Counted from the stretch's first letter, positions 34,952-44,153 are shown. The stretch: DNA of 64,000 nucleotides from Ruegeria sp. Ofav3-42 (GCF_022347725.1 NZ_JAKRGB010000002.1:372001-436000); one strand, 5' to 3'. The notes: a model not told the origin generated them from the sequence alone. A program made the numbers and translations.

Positions 34952-36295
34952 TTAAAGGGAAAATGCTGAAGTTGTGGTCCAATGTCGGCTTAGACATGCT
35001 GAAACGCGGCGGCGGTTGAAATAGAAAGGCCGTCTTTGGGCTGTTCTCAACTCTGACGACAGGACGCTCACCACAGCCTTGCAAAGGTCACTATCCGACT
35101 GGATCGAGCCATCCTCGCCGAAGACAGGCGGACCGAGACGATAGAAGCGGAAGCCGCCACCGCCTTCCCAATTCTGCGCCTTGGTAATCCCGCCCTGTTC
35201 GCCGTCCGTGACCTTTTGCAGACGCGGCGCACAATGGGTGACGGCATGTTCGCCCATCTCGATCCCGATGTACTGACGACCCATCTTATGTGCCACGGCA
35301 GCCGTAGTGCCAGAGCCGAGGAAGCTATCGAGCACGAGGTCGCCGGGGTTGGTCGCGATGTTCAAAACGCGCTCCAAAAGTCTTTCGGGTTTAGGTGTAT
35401 CGAAAGCATTGGTGGCCCCAAAAAGAGCATTGATCTCTTTTTTGGCTTCTTGATTGTGACCTACATCTTTGTTGGTCCACCAACTCCATGACTTCACGCC
35501 GTTGGCTTCTGAAAGATAGTTTTTGATCCTTGGCCGAGCCTTCCCGTTCTTGCCGAACCACATGCGGCCTTCAGCAAAGAAACGTTTGAAATTGTCCTCA
35601 ATGTTGCCCCAACAACGCCCTTCTGGCGGGGTGTACTCAGCTCCGCCTGGAGTGACGATCGTATACATTTGGTTGGGCCGATATCCTTGCGCTGTAAAAT
35701 CAGTTGAAACCCATGGGCCTTTGGGGTCGTCGTCGGGGTTTTTGTAAGCTTTCGCCTGATCTTCGTTTAAATTGAGCTCGTTGAATTTTGCTCGCGCAGT
35801 CTGAGAGCCGTAGACAAGAATGTGATCATGAGCGTCTCCCATGTGGATTCGACCATCTGGTGAAGTGCGCTTTTGCCAAAGCGCGTTCACAATGAAGTTC
35901 TTTCTCCCGAAAACTTCATCAAGCATGACCTTCATGTAGTGGGCTTCATCGTCATCAATGCTTACCCAGATCGAGCCATCCTCGGCGAGCAACTCCCGCA
36001 GCAGTTCCAGCCGGGGCCACATCATGGCCAGCCACTGCGAATGCTCCAGATTGTCGTCGTAATGCTCGAACGCTGACCCAGTATTGTAGGGTGGATCGAT
36101 ATAGATGCATTTCACTTGTCCGGCATAGTAGGGTAGCAGCGCCTTCAACGCCTCAAGGTTGTCGCCCTAGATCAGCATATTGCCCGCATCCTGGTCGCCA
36201 TAGCCCAGTTCAGGCACTTCCTCTAACAGGCGGTAAGGCACCTTCTCCGCGGCTCTTACATCGTCATCTCTGGTCAACCAGAGTAGGGTGGGCAT
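34952..36295 (-). pseudogene. Site-specific DNA adenine methyltransferase (type III Mod-like), disrupted
   Basis: The reading frame opens at 36295 (MPTLLWLTRDDDVRAAEKVP) and runs 42 codons to NMLI. It then meets an in-frame TAG at 36169-36167 and resumes GDNLEALKALLPYYAGQVKC. Intact relatives usually read IQGDNLEAL, so a CAG to TAG change is likely. Beyond it are the DPPYNTG catalytic motif and the SAM-binding DSFLGSGTTAAVAHKMGRQY. The C-terminus also departs from the family after FGEDGSIQSD, ending in a short basic tail, so the gene is probably 3'-truncated. No restriction subunit is next to it. Internal initiation at TTG 36148 could still give a fragment with both motifs. Confidence 0.8.
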
Positions 36296-36335
36296 CTGCT
36301 CTTTTCTTTCTTATTGGGCGCAAATTGCGCCGGTC

Positions 36336-36677
36336 TCAAATCTCGTTAACGTGCAATCGGCTTAGGCGATGCATTTCACGCAGGACGTAAAACATCATGG
36401 GGTACCAAAGGAGGAAGGCCGTGGTGCCAGCCAGTCGCCAAGTGTCGGAAAAGGTTGCAACGGTCAGCGCGATGATCGCTATCCCACAAGAGGCAAGGCC
36501 GAGCTGGAACGGTCCGCGTAGCGCGCCTTTCCAATGCTCCTGCACCTTCCGTGCTTGAACGCTTAAAGGTTTCTCGCACCACACCGACTGACGTTCCTCG
36601 ATCGACAGGAGCGGATCCATGAGCTGGTCGATTTCTTCGTCGGAGAGCCCCGGTGGGATTTGGAGCGCGCTTTTCAT
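36336..36677 (-). CDS. Small membrane protein of unknown function
   Basis: 113 residues starting MKSALQIPPGLSDEEIDQLM, with two transmembrane helices near residues 60-78 and 83-100 and a basic C-terminus. Its ATG overlaps the stop of the repressor gene (ATGA), so the two form an operon. I recognise no family. Placement behind a phage-type regulator inside the island suggests an island-maintenance or accessory role; this is inference only. Confidence 0.7.
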   Translation of the reverse strand: MKSALQIPPGLSDEEIDQLMDPLLSIEERQSVWCEKPLSVQARKVQEHWKGALRGPFQLGLASCGIAIIALTVATFSDTWRLAGTTAFLLWYPMMFYVLREMHRLSRLHVNEI

Positions 36678-37096
36678 TGTGCCACCTCCAGCCAATTGTC
36701 GATTTCAGAGACGGCGACCTCTGGCACATCTTCGCTTTGCTTCGCAGCCATGACGCGCTCGACGCAAATCCGACAGGCTATCAGCCATCTTTTATCAAAT
36801 TCGATGGAAAGGCCCCGTTCCTCAGCGCGATTGTCAACTGCTTGAAGTATGTGCTTCATCTCATCGAGAAGGGATGTTGTGCGGTTCGTAAGGCCCTCGT
36901 CACCCTCATGGAGCCATGCTGGGTGAGTGCCGTACTTCTCAAGGATCGCGGAAAACACATCAGATGGGATGGCCCGGTGCCCTCGGATGTACTTGAAATA
37001 TGAGTTGCGGCTTATACCCAAAGTTTCTGCAAACGCTTCTTGTGAAAGACCGCTTTTGTTTCTGACCACTTCGATGCGTTCGCCGATGCTGCTCAT
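36674..37096 (-). CDS. XRE-family phage-type repressor
   Basis: 140 residues. The N-terminal HTH_3 domain is GERIEVVRNKSGLSQEAFAE followed by LGISRNSYFKYIRGHRAIPS. The motif YGTHPAWLHEGDEG after the HTH is typical of phage and island repressors. The C-terminal part is helical with no LexA-type Ser-Lys protease motif. It is divergent from the excisionase-like gene with a palindrome between them, the usual genetic-switch layout controlling excision. Confidence 0.85.
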   Translation of the reverse strand: MSSIGERIEVVRNKSGLSQEAFAETLGISRNSYFKYIRGHRAIPSDVFSAILEKYGTHPAWLHEGDEGLTNRTTSLLDEMKHILQAVDNRAEERGLSIEFDKRWLIACRICVERVMAAKQSEDVPEVAVSEIDNWLEVAQ

Positions 37097-37121
37097 ACTC
37101 TTTGTTTACTTAGTTTACACA

Positions 37122-37141
37122 TTGTATCGTATGGGATACAA
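37122..37141. promoter_or_regulatory. Palindromic operator between repressor and excisionase-like gene
   Basis: TTGTATC-N6-GATACAA is a perfect 7-bp inverted repeat in the divergent region, 26 bp upstream of the repressor start and 77 bp upstream of the excisionase-like start. It is a probable repressor binding site. Confidence 0.6.
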
Positions 37142-37217
37142 ATAACTCAGATGTTTAGATTCGTGTTGATTGTACTCGGATACATCATGTGAGCCAACAG
37201 TTGCAGGGAGTGCCCAA

Positions 37218-37430
37218 ATGGAGACAGCGCGCAACCAAGAGTACGAAAGCCCAGCCGAGGTTGCTCTTCGCTTAGGTTGGCCGCTGGCCCGTGTGCGTCG
37301 GTTGATCCGAAGCAAAGAGGTCAGGCACATCAAAGTCGGTGGGCTTTATCTGTTACCGGCTGGTGCGATGGAGGAATACCTCAACGCGAACACGGTCGAA
37401 CCGCTGCGGGACACGCCGGAAAAGCGCTGA
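37218..37430 (+). CDS. Excisionase-like small DNA-binding protein
   Basis: 70 residues from METARNQEYESPAEVALRLG, behind a GGGAG ribosome site. The segment EVALRLGWPLARVRRLIRSKEVRHIKVGG (residues 15-43) fits a MerR/excisionase-type winged helix, and LLPAGAMEEYLNAN ends it. An in-frame extension upstream overlaps the palindrome and was rejected. Its position between repressor and integrase supports a role as recombination directionality factor. Confidence 0.7.
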   Translation: METARNQEYESPAEVALRLGWPLARVRRLIRSKEVRHIKVGGLYLLPAGAMEEYLNANTVEPLRDTPEKR

Positions 37431-37439
37431 GGGTAAAGT

Positions 37440-37646
37440 ATGGCACGGTATGTTCCACTCGCGGCTAAGGAAAGTACGGCAGCTCAACTACTCGACATGT
37501 CCGTTCCTGAATTCAGAGCTGGTGTTGAATCGGGTCATTTGCCAGATGCCAGAATTATCGCTGGAGAGAAGCGGTGGGACACCAAGCTCTTGGAGTTGAT
37601 TGTATCTGGTGAGCTCGTTGACGGACACGAGGAGATTTCTTGGTGA
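37440..37646 (+). CDS. Small excisionase-like protein
   Basis: 68 residues, MARYVPLAAKESTAAQLLDM onward, with a helical pattern (STAAQLLDMSVPEFRAGVES ... LPDARIIAGEKRWDT) resembling the helix-turn-helix plus wing of small AlpA/Xis proteins. It starts 9 bp after the previous gene, and its TGA overlaps the integrase GTG (GTGA), so the three genes form one coupled unit. The family assignment is tentative. Confidence 0.6.
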   Translation: MARYVPLAAKESTAAQLLDMSVPEFRAGVESGHLPDARIIAGEKRWDTKLLELIVSGELVDGHEEISW

Positions 37647-38707
37647 GCCGAAAGAAGTACCTTTGGCAACACCCAAGTGGCCGTTGGTATGTTCGCAAAG
37701 GCGGGCAGTACTACCGAATTCACGCGGATGCAGGCACACAAGCGTTCGACGACGAGTATTGGGAAATACTGCGCGGCAAACGCCATGTGTCGAAGCGGTC
37801 TTGGTCAGTACTGATCGAAGAATTTCGAAAGACGGACAAATGGGCAGGCTACGAGCAGCGTTACCGAGAGGACTTGGAGAAGTCCTTCATTTATCTGGAT
37901 GAGAAAATTGGCAAGCGAGACGTTGCAAGGCTCTCGGCAGCCGACATCTATAATGCGATGGACAAGAATGCCCACCGAGTCAATTTCGCGAACTACATTC
38001 CTGTAGCGGTAACATTGCTGGCGAAACTAGCGAGGCGAAAAGGTTGGCTTCACGAAAACCCAGCTGCAGGAATCGAACGCTTGCGAGTTCCTGACGACAG
38101 GAAAAAACCACACATTCCGTGGACAGATGTGGCCGTGGAGACTTGGCGAAACAACGCAAGTGAATTGCCAATGCTCATTTTTGAGCTCGGGGTGGGTACT
38201 GTCCAACGACCAAGAGACTTAAACGGTTTCACTTGGTTACACTATAAAGACAAGAACCTCGATTTGACCCAGAATAAAACGGGAGTGGAACTTCAACTTC
38301 CCTGTACACCAAATCTTATAGCTCAACTTGATGCTTTGAAAGCTGCACTTGGCGAAAAAGCTAAGCCAGATCGTCCAATATTGGCCAATGAAGACGGTTC
38401 ACCCATGAGTTATCACAAGATCGCTCGCATTATGCGCGCTGAGCGCAAGCGCCTCGGCGTTTTGGCGCATGATTTACATGCCATGCGCTATCGCGGTGTT
38501 ATGGAACTGGCTTGGGCAGGCTGCGATGACGACGAGATCATGAGCTACAGCGGTCACAAAACTAAGAAAATGGTGATCAAATATGCTGGTTTTGCGCGTC
38601 AGATCATGCGCGCTAAAACCGCTGCAGAGAAAAGAATGCTGTGGGAGCAGCTATTGAACGAAACGAGCACAAAGCAAGAAACTGATACTAGAGGTGATAC
38701 CCCATGA
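37643..38707 (+). CDS. Tyrosine recombinase/integrase of the island
   Basis: 354 residues from the GTG overlapping the previous stop; a TTG one codon earlier is possible. The N-terminal arm and core-binding part (to about 165) is followed by a catalytic domain with the active-site Arg near GTVQRPRDLNGFTW, His-x-x-Arg in DLHAMRYRGVMEL, a second His in SYSGHKTKKM and the nucleophile Tyr in MVIKYAGFA. Codon use is AT-richer than in the cob genes. The gene ends 31 bp before the 3' end of tRNA-Cys, the classic integrase and attachment-site arrangement. Confidence 0.92.
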   Translation: MSRKKYLWQHPSGRWYVRKGGQYYRIHADAGTQAFDDEYWEILRGKRHVSKRSWSVLIEEFRKTDKWAGYEQRYREDLEKSFIYLDEKIGKRDVARLSAADIYNAMDKNAHRVNFANYIPVAVTLLAKLARRKGWLHENPAAGIERLRVPDDRKKPHIPWTDVAVETWRNNASELPMLIFELGVGTVQRPRDLNGFTWLHYKDKNLDLTQNKTGVELQLPCTPNLIAQLDALKAALGEKAKPDRPILANEDGSPMSYHKIARIMRAERKRLGVLAHDLHAMRYRGVMELAWAGCDDDEIMSYSGHKTKKMVIKYAGFARQIMRAKTAAEKRMLWEQLLNETSTKQETDTRGDTP

Positions 38708-38738
38708 CAGCAGAAATTCATAACCCATTGATTTTATT

Positions 38739-38752
38739 GGAGGCGAGTACCG
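38739..38752 (+). repeat. Candidate attR core within the tRNA-Cys 3' end
   Basis: TGGAGGCGAGTACC, identical and co-oriented with 18809-18822. Integration within the tRNA 3' end leaves the tRNA intact on this side. It lies 31 bp past the integrase stop. Confidence 0.65.
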
Positions 38753-38811
38753 GAATCGAACCGGTGTACACGGATTTGCAATCCGCTGCGTCACCACTCC
38801 GCCAACTCGCC
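38739..38811 (-). tRNA. tRNA-Cys (GCA)
   Basis: The minus strand folds as a tRNA: acceptor 5' GGCGAGT pairs with 3' ACTCGCC, followed by T and an encoded CCA. The anticodon loop is GATTGCAAATC with anticodon GCA, and the T arm contains GGTTCGATTCC. Its 3' end borders the island, and the 14 bases at that end recur at 18809. Confidence 0.96.
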
Positions 38812-39038
38812 TTTTCAAGTAAAATCAAATACTTGCCGTGGTGTGACAGGCGTTTTAGCAGCTTTCTGCAGGGGCGTCCAGAGGGGCAGGCGCAAATTTC
38901 GGGCTCAGGCGTCAACTTCGTCTTGGGTTGCGACGTTATAGCTTGCGATAATTGGAGAGTTTCGGTGTCGGAGCCGTTGCCGGTGTTCCAAGGATGTGGC
39001 AAAACTCGGTCACCCAAGGGAACAGAACGAGCGATCCA

Positions 39039-39692
39039 ATGACAGATTTCGCAGCCCGGCGCCGGACGATGGTTGATACGCAGGTACGCCCCTCTGATGT
39101 TACGAAATTCCCCATCATAGATGCGATGCTGACCGTCAAGCGCGAGAATTTCGTGCCGGATGCGCAGCGCGAGGCGGCTTATGTCGAGGGGTTGATCGAC
39201 CTGGGGGAGGGGCGCTGTATGCTGGAGCCTCGGACACTGGCCAAGATGTTGGATATTCTGAACATCTCCAACGACGAAGCGGTTTTGGATATCGCCCCCG
39301 CGATGGGGTACTCGACCGCCGTTGCCGCGCGAATGGCGCAGCTTGTCGTTGCCGTCGAGGAAGATGAAAACCTGGCCGCCGAATCTCAATCGATTCTGCT
39401 GGAAGCCGACGCCGACAACGCGATTGTCCACGTCGGTCCGTTTGAACAAGGTGCGCCCGAGCATGGCCCGTATGATGTCATCATGATTCAAGGTGGGGTT
39501 GAACAGGTGCCGGACACATTGCTCGCGCAACTCAAGGATCATGGTCGCATTGCGTGCCTTTTTGTCGAAGGAGAGCTGGGCACGGTTCGAATTGGGCACA
39601 AATCTGGTGATCGTGTGACCTGGCGGGACGCGTTCAACGCCAATGCGCCGATTTTACAGGCATTTTCAACGAACCGTGTATTTTCGCTATAG
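39039..39692 (+). CDS. Protein-L-isoaspartate O-methyltransferase-like protein
   Basis: 217 residues from MTDFAARRRTMVDTQVRPSD. The PCMT family signatures are visible: RENFVPDAQREAAYVEG near the N-terminus, the SAM motif VLDIAPAMGYSTAVAARMA (usually GxGxG; here APAMG), and YDVIMIQGGVEQVPDTLLAQ. PCMT repairs isoaspartyl residues. The altered glycine motif suggests a divergent member, and in related bacteria this gene commonly precedes tolC. An in-frame upstream extension begins without a ribosome site. Confidence 0.82.
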   Translation: MTDFAARRRTMVDTQVRPSDVTKFPIIDAMLTVKRENFVPDAQREAAYVEGLIDLGEGRCMLEPRTLAKMLDILNISNDEAVLDIAPAMGYSTAVAARMAQLVVAVEEDENLAAESQSILLEADADNAIVHVGPFEQGAPEHGPYDVIMIQGGVEQVPDTLLAQLKDHGRIACLFVEGELGTVRIGHKSGDRVTWRDAFNANAPILQAFSTNRVFSL

Positions 39693-39787
39693 TTTGACGG
39701 CAGATTGTTCTGCCGCCTTGATTAGTTGAACACAAACGCGCAAACTGTGGTCAGGACAGCGTAATTTTGATTTGAGAGGATTTCGTT

Positions 39788-41206
39788 ATGAGTTCTATGG
39801 CGGGAGGCAAGCTGGTCAAGGCGCTGGCGGTGACGGCTGGAGTCGCACTCAGCATGATACCAGGGCGAGCGGTCTGGGCTGATAACATAACGGACGCATT
39901 TATCGGCGCGTACAACACCAGCGGGTTGCTGGAACAGAACCGCGCGTTGCTGCGTGCGGCGGACGAAGACGTCGCGATCGCGTTGTCGGCGCTTCGACCG
40001 ATCATCAACTGGACGGTGCGCGTCAGCAGTGACTATACGCGACGGAACATCGACAATGTCGTGACCAGAACCGAACCAAACAACTTTTTTACCGGACTGA
40101 CGCTCGCCCAACTGCTCTACGATGGCGGTGCTGCTGTACTGGGCAAGCAATCGGCGCAGGAAACTGTTCTGTCCACACGGCAGACCCTTCTGGATATCGA
40201 ACAGCAGGTCTTGTTCCGGGGAGCAAACGCTTATCTGGAGGTTCTTCTGCAGGAAGAAACGGTTCAGATTCGACTGAACAACGTCGATGTTTCGGCCGAG
40301 GAACTGCGCGCGTCGCAGGACCGGTTTGATGTTGGCGAAGTGACACGAACAGACGTTGCGCTGTCGCAAGCGCAGCTTGCAAGCTCGCAAGCCGATCTGG
40401 CGGTGGCGCGCGGTAATCTGGATACGGCGCAGGCAGAGTATGTGAACGCCGTTGGCAAATCGCCCGGACGGACCGCCGGTCAGCCGAGCCTGCCGAACCT
40501 GCCAAGCTCGGAAGGGCAGGCCGTCAGCCTGGCGCAGCGTAATCACCCGGCCATTCTTTCGGCACAGCACCAGGTGCGTGCCTTCGACCTGATCGTTGCG
40601 CAGCAGCGCGCCAACCTTGGTCCGAACGTCAGCCTGAACGCTCGGGGCGGAATCACTGAAAGCTATGACAACGACGACAGCATCGAAGACGCACAGGTTT
40701 CTCTGGATTTCACCCAGCCGATTTATGCCGGTGGCCGTCTGGCCGCAAACGTGCGCCGGGCAATGGCGACACGGGATGCATCGCGCGCAAACCTGCTGAA
40801 CGTGCAGAAAGACATCACTCAGGGTGTTACCGAAGCCTATGCGCGCTTTCAGGCCGCAACAGCAAGTCTGCGGGCGTCGACCGAGCGGGTCCGCGCATCG
40901 CAGGTTGCGTTTGACGGTATCCGCGAAGAGGCAACCCTGGGCGCACGGACCACTCTGGACGTTCTGAACGCTCAGCAGGACCTTCTGGACGCGCAATTGG
41001 CCGAGGTCGCATCGCGGATTGAACGGTCGCGGGCAGCTTATCAGTTGCTGCAAGCGCAGGGTCTGCTGACCGCCGAGCGTCTTGGGCTGGCAGTGCAGAT
41101 TTATGATCCGACGCTGTATTACAATCTTGTCAAGCGCGCACCGGCTCAGGTCAGCAAGCAAAGCAAGGACCTTGATCGCGTCCTCAAAGCATTGCGCCGC
41201 GACTAA
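39788..41206 (+). CDS. tolC: TolC-family outer-membrane channel protein
   Basis: 472 residues. An N-terminal signal (KALAVTAGVALSMIPGRAVW, cleaved before ADN) is followed by two homologous OEP repeats. Each has long helical hairpins such as LRASQDRFDVGEVTRTDVAL and VAFDGIREEATLGARTTLDV, the signature of trimeric type I secretion and efflux channels. A ribosome site GAGAGGA precedes the ATG. The inner-membrane partners (ABC exporter, membrane-fusion protein) are not in the window. Confidence 0.92.
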   Translation: MSSMAGGKLVKALAVTAGVALSMIPGRAVWADNITDAFIGAYNTSGLLEQNRALLRAADEDVAIALSALRPIINWTVRVSSDYTRRNIDNVVTRTEPNNFFTGLTLAQLLYDGGAAVLGKQSAQETVLSTRQTLLDIEQQVLFRGANAYLEVLLQEETVQIRLNNVDVSAEELRASQDRFDVGEVTRTDVALSQAQLASSQADLAVARGNLDTAQAEYVNAVGKSPGRTAGQPSLPNLPSSEGQAVSLAQRNHPAILSAQHQVRAFDLIVAQQRANLGPNVSLNARGGITESYDNDDSIEDAQVSLDFTQPIYAGGRLAANVRRAMATRDASRANLLNVQKDITQGVTEAYARFQAATASLRASTERVRASQVAFDGIREEATLGARTTLDVLNAQQDLLDAQLAEVASRIERSRAAYQLLQAQGLLTAERLGLAVQIYDPTLYYNLVKRAPAQVSKQSKDLDRVLKALRRD

Positions 41207-41280
41207 GGGCCAATACTGCCTGTTGTTACGCCCGTTATGTTTGGCTACACTCAATCCTGAGGATAGAGCGGTAGAGAACC

Positions 41281-42048
41281 ATGACGGATAAAGTCGCAAA
41301 CAGCGGAGTAGAGGACGTGCTGTCCTCGATCAAACGGCTGGTTGGTGAAAAAGGTCAAAAAGCCTTGGATACGATGCCATCGTCAATCGCCCGCAAGCCC
41401 GGGCGATTGGTGCTTACAGATGCATTGCGGGTTGGCGGGACGTCCAGTGTTCAGGACGGTCCAGAAAACGAGCCTGAGGCCAAAGAGGGCTACACTGCCG
41501 ACGCGTCGGTCAAGCCAATGCTCCTGCGTGCTTGTGATATCGTCGCTCGTGAGGACTCTGCCGACAATGTGCCCCTGAAGCCCGAACAACCTAAAGACGC
41601 CACGAACAGCCTGAGTGCGAAGATCGAAGCCCTGGAGGCAGCGATTGCCCGGACTGAAGATCAATGGGAGCCGGACGGCGATAGCGAGGATGCCTACTCC
41701 GGGACGCCTACAAGGTCGCTGGATTGGAGCAAAAAGGAAGATACTTCCAAACCTGACACTTTGGAAACAAGTGATGCAGCGTCTGAGACTGAGGTTGATA
41801 AGGAAAAATCGTCGCCCGACGTGATGGCGACGTTTATCCGGGATCCGGATGTGTTTTCGCTGACCAGCGCCGAGATTAAGCAAGAAGCGGAGTCGCCAAA
41901 AATCGATGAAGAGGCGCTGCGCAAACTCATCGCACAGGTGGTGCGCGAAGAGTTGCAGGGCGTGCTGGGCGAACGCATTACGCGGAATGTGCGCAAGATG
42001 GTACGGCGCGAGATCTACAAGGCGCTGGCTGAGCAGGAGTTGGAGTAA
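41281..42048 (+). CDS. Acidic low-complexity protein with conserved C-terminal helix (PopZ/DUF2497-like)
   Basis: 255 residues. The short N-terminal helix VEDVLSSIKRLVGEKGQKAL is followed by a long acidic, Ser/Pro/Asp-rich disordered middle. The C-terminal helical block EEALRKLIAQVVREELQGVL ... RKMVRREIYKALAEQ is well ordered. N- and C-terminal helices around an acidic linker recall alphaproteobacterial PopZ-like polar organisers, but the match is by architecture only. It follows tolC by 75 bp and converges on cobQ with 3 bp between stops. Confidence 0.6.
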   Translation: MTDKVANSGVEDVLSSIKRLVGEKGQKALDTMPSSIARKPGRLVLTDALRVGGTSSVQDGPENEPEAKEGYTADASVKPMLLRACDIVAREDSADNVPLKPEQPKDATNSLSAKIEALEAAIARTEDQWEPDGDSEDAYSGTPTRSLDWSKKEDTSKPDTLETSDAASETEVDKEKSSPDVMATFIRDPDVFSLTSAEIKQEAESPKIDEEALRKLIAQVVREELQGVLGERITRNVRKMVRREIYKALAEQELE

Positions 42049-42051
42049 CTC

Positions 42052-43509
42052 TCAGGCCCTTCGAGGCGTCTCGGCAAGCGCCAGCAGGCGGTCCAGATCC
42101 ATGTTCTTTTCCAAGTGGTCTGCCAGCGCGTCCAGCGTGTCTTCGACACCGTCGTCATAAGCCAGGTCCGACACGACACCCAACTGTGACAGGTAACTGG
42201 CCCGAAACGCGTCCGAGGTGAATATACCGTGCAGGTAACTGCCGCGAATGCGACCAGATGCATTCGCCGCACCTTCAGGCCGCCCATCGACTTCCAGCCA
42301 GGCGCGGGCGCAATCGAGGCCTTCGGTCCGACCCATGTGGATTTCGTAGCCCGACACCGGCTCTCCACCCTCAAGGGCGCGGGCCGAGGTCAGAGTCACC
42401 TGTTTCTTCCCGGCCATAATGGTTTCAACATCCAGCAGGCCCAGTCCTTCAACAGTGCCCGGTCGTCCATCGACCCCATCGGGGTCCGCGATGGTCCTTC
42501 CCAACATCTGATAGCCGCCACACAGGCCCAACACATGGCCGCCCCGGCGGACATGCGCATACAGATCCACGTCCCAGCCTTGCGCGCGGAAGTATGCCAG
42601 ATCTCCGATCGTGGACTTGCTGCCGGGCAGCAGAACCAAATCAGCGTCGCCGGGCAGGGCGCGGCCTGCCGGAACAATCTCAACCGTTACTCCCGGCTCG
42701 GTCGATAGCGGATCAAGATCGTCGAAATTGGCCATGCGTTCCAGTTGCGGCACTACGACCTTGCATGCACCGCCGCTGTGCGAGCGGATATCCATCATAT
42801 CCTCGGCGGGCAGCTTCCACGCGTCGTTAAACCATGGCACGACGCCCAGACAGGGCCAGTTTGTGCGCGCGGCGATGTCGTCGCGCCCTTCGTCGAACAG
42901 GGAAACATCGCCTTTGAACCGATTGACGGCAAAGCCCCGGATCAACTCAAGATCACTCGTATCCAGAACCGCCTGAGTGCCCACGATCTGCGCAATCACG
43001 CCGCCCCTGTGAATGTCACCAACCAGAACAACAGGCACACCTGCAGCGCACGCGAATCCCATATTGGCGATGTCGCCCTTGCGCAGGTTGGTTTCCGCCG
43101 GGCTGCCCGCTCCTTCGATCAGGACCAAGTCAGCATCGCGGCAGAGTCGGTCAAAGCTTTCAAGCGCCGCACCCAACAGTTTAGATTTATCCTTGCGGTA
43201 ATCGCCTGCTTTCATCGTGCCCGCCCGCTGGCCCTGTACGATGATCTGAGCGCCAGTGTCGGTTTCGGGCTTCAGCAGGATCGGATTCATGTCCGTATGT
43301 GTTGCACGCCGCGCCGCACGCGCCTGCAACGCCTGCGCGCGCCCAATCTCACCGCCATTTTCGGTGACGGCCGCATTGTTCGACATGTTCTGTGGTTTGA
43401 ACGGTGCAACCCGCAAACCGCGCCGTGTATAAGCCCGGGCCAGACCGGCCACGAGAACCGATTTCCCGACATTGCTGCCGGTGCCCTGAATCATGATGGA
43501 CCGAACCAT
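42052..43509 (-). CDS. cobQ: Cobyric acid synthase
   Basis: 485 residues. The N-terminal ATP site is [20 protein letters not shown] and the C-terminal glutamine amidotransferase domain has its nucleophile Cys in [13 protein letters not shown] and the family ending [17 protein letters not shown]. It amidates side chains b, d, e and g of adenosylcobyrinate a,c-diamide, late in the pathway whose early genes lie at 2.6-16.4 kb. The ATG before VRSIMIQG was chosen; an upstream in-frame frame overlaps the divergent gene. No riboswitch is visible in the short space upstream. Confidence 0.94.
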   Translation of the reverse strand: MVRSIMIQGTGSNVGKSVLVAGLARAYTRRGLRVAPFKPQNMSNNAAVTENGGEIGRAQALQARAARRATHTDMNPILLKPETDTGAQIIVQGQRAGTMKAGDYRKDKSKLLGAALESFDRLCRDADLVLIEGAGSPAETNLRKGDIANMGFACAAGVPVVLVGDIHRGGVIAQIVGTQAVLDTSDLELIRGFAVNRFKGDVSLFDEGRDDIAARTNWPCLGVVPWFNDAWKLPAEDMMDIRSHSGGACKVVVPQLERMANFDDLDPLSTEPGVTVEIVPAGRALPGDADLVLLPGSKSTIGDLAYFRAQGWDVDLYAHVRRGGHVLGLCGGYQMLGRTIADPDGVDGRPGTVEGLGLLDVETIMAGKKQVTLTSARALEGGEPVSGYEIHMGRTEGLDCARAWLEVDGRPEGAANASGRIRGSYLHGIFTSDAFRASYLSQLGVVSDLAYDDGVEDTLDALADHLEKNMDLDRLLALAETPRRA

Positions 43510-43569
43510 GGCCTGTCTCCTATGTTGACGCGCAGATGACCTGATTTGCAGGCAAAGGAAAAGCCCAAG

Positions 43570-44139
43570 TTGAACACGCCAGCGCATCTTTTGATCGGGG
43601 CCGCTGCTTTTGCCCGCCCAGCCCATGGGCGAATCCTGTGGGCGGCGCTATTGGGATCGTTGCTGCCTGACCTTTCGCTTTACGTGATGGCGGGCACTTC
43701 GCTGTTCGTGCTTGGCATCCCCGAAAGAGTTGTTTTCAACCAGCTCTATTTTTCCCAAGGCTGGCAGACAGTGTTTGCGATCGACAATTCCTTTGTTCTC
43801 TGGGGGGTGGCGCTGTGTGTCGGGATTTGGCGAGGGTGGACCGTATTGACCGTCGGAGCGTCAGCCGGGTTTTTACATCTTTCGATGGATTTCCTGTTAC
43901 ACGCAGGGGACGGGCGGCCTCAGTTCTGGCCGCTCATCGACTGGGTGTTTCATAGCCCGGTCAGCTATTGGGACAGCAGCCACCACGCTTTATGGGTCGC
44001 GCCGCTATCCATGGCAGTTTGCGTTGCGTGCTATGTTGTCCTGTGGCGTCGCGGGATGTCTGTGTCGGCGAAAATGTCCTTCGCCGCACTGCTCGCTGCC
44101 GAGTTCTGGGTCGCGCGGCAGTGGCTTTTGTTCTTCTGA
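43570..44139 (+). CDS. Integral membrane protein (uncharacterised, divergent from cobQ)
   Basis: 189 residues from a TTG (read [20 protein letters not shown]) behind an AAAGGA ribosome site; this opening is typical of a conserved alphaproteobacterial membrane family related to YdjM/DUF457 putative metal-dependent hydrolases. There are five or so transmembrane helices. His and Asp residues occur at loop positions ([32 protein letters not shown]) where such families bind metal. It is divergent from cobQ with 60 bp between. The function is not known. Confidence 0.75.
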   Translation: MNTPAHLLIGAAAFARPAHGRILWAALLGSLLPDLSLYVMAGTSLFVLGIPERVVFNQLYFSQGWQTVFAIDNSFVLWGVALCVGIWRGWTVLTVGASAGFLHLSMDFLLHAGDGRPQFWPLIDWVFHSPVSYWDSSHHALWVAPLSMAVCVACYVVLWRRGMSVSAKMSFAALLAAEFWVARQWLLFF

Positions 44140-44153
44140 AACCTGACAAAAAG

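Larger units (their letters stand above)
18809..38738. mobile_element. Probable integrative genomic island in tRNA-Cys (about 19.9 kb)
   Basis: The element is bounded on the right by the 3' end of tRNA-Cys with a tyrosine integrase gene pointing at it. On the left is a 14-bp direct copy of that tRNA 3' end. Inside are excisionase-like genes, a phage-type repressor, a nonsense-mutated methyltransferase, an IS110-family element, regulators and transport or catabolic cargo. Several parts, such as 18.8-21.7 kb and the integrase gene, are visibly AT-richer than the cob region. No conjugation or phage structural genes are seen, so it is a degraded or mobilisable island rather than a complete ICE or prophage. 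The boundaries are inferred from the repeat pair. Confidence 0.65.

Noticed and set aside
18809-38738. Interpretation of the island as a complete prophage or conjugative element
   Set aside because: Integrase, excisionase-like genes and repressor are present, but no capsid, tail, terminase, relaxase or type IV secretion genes were found.
39722-41299. 525-codon minus-strand frame opposite tolC
   Set aside because: Antisense shadow of a clear TolC gene; no ribosome site or recognisable domain.
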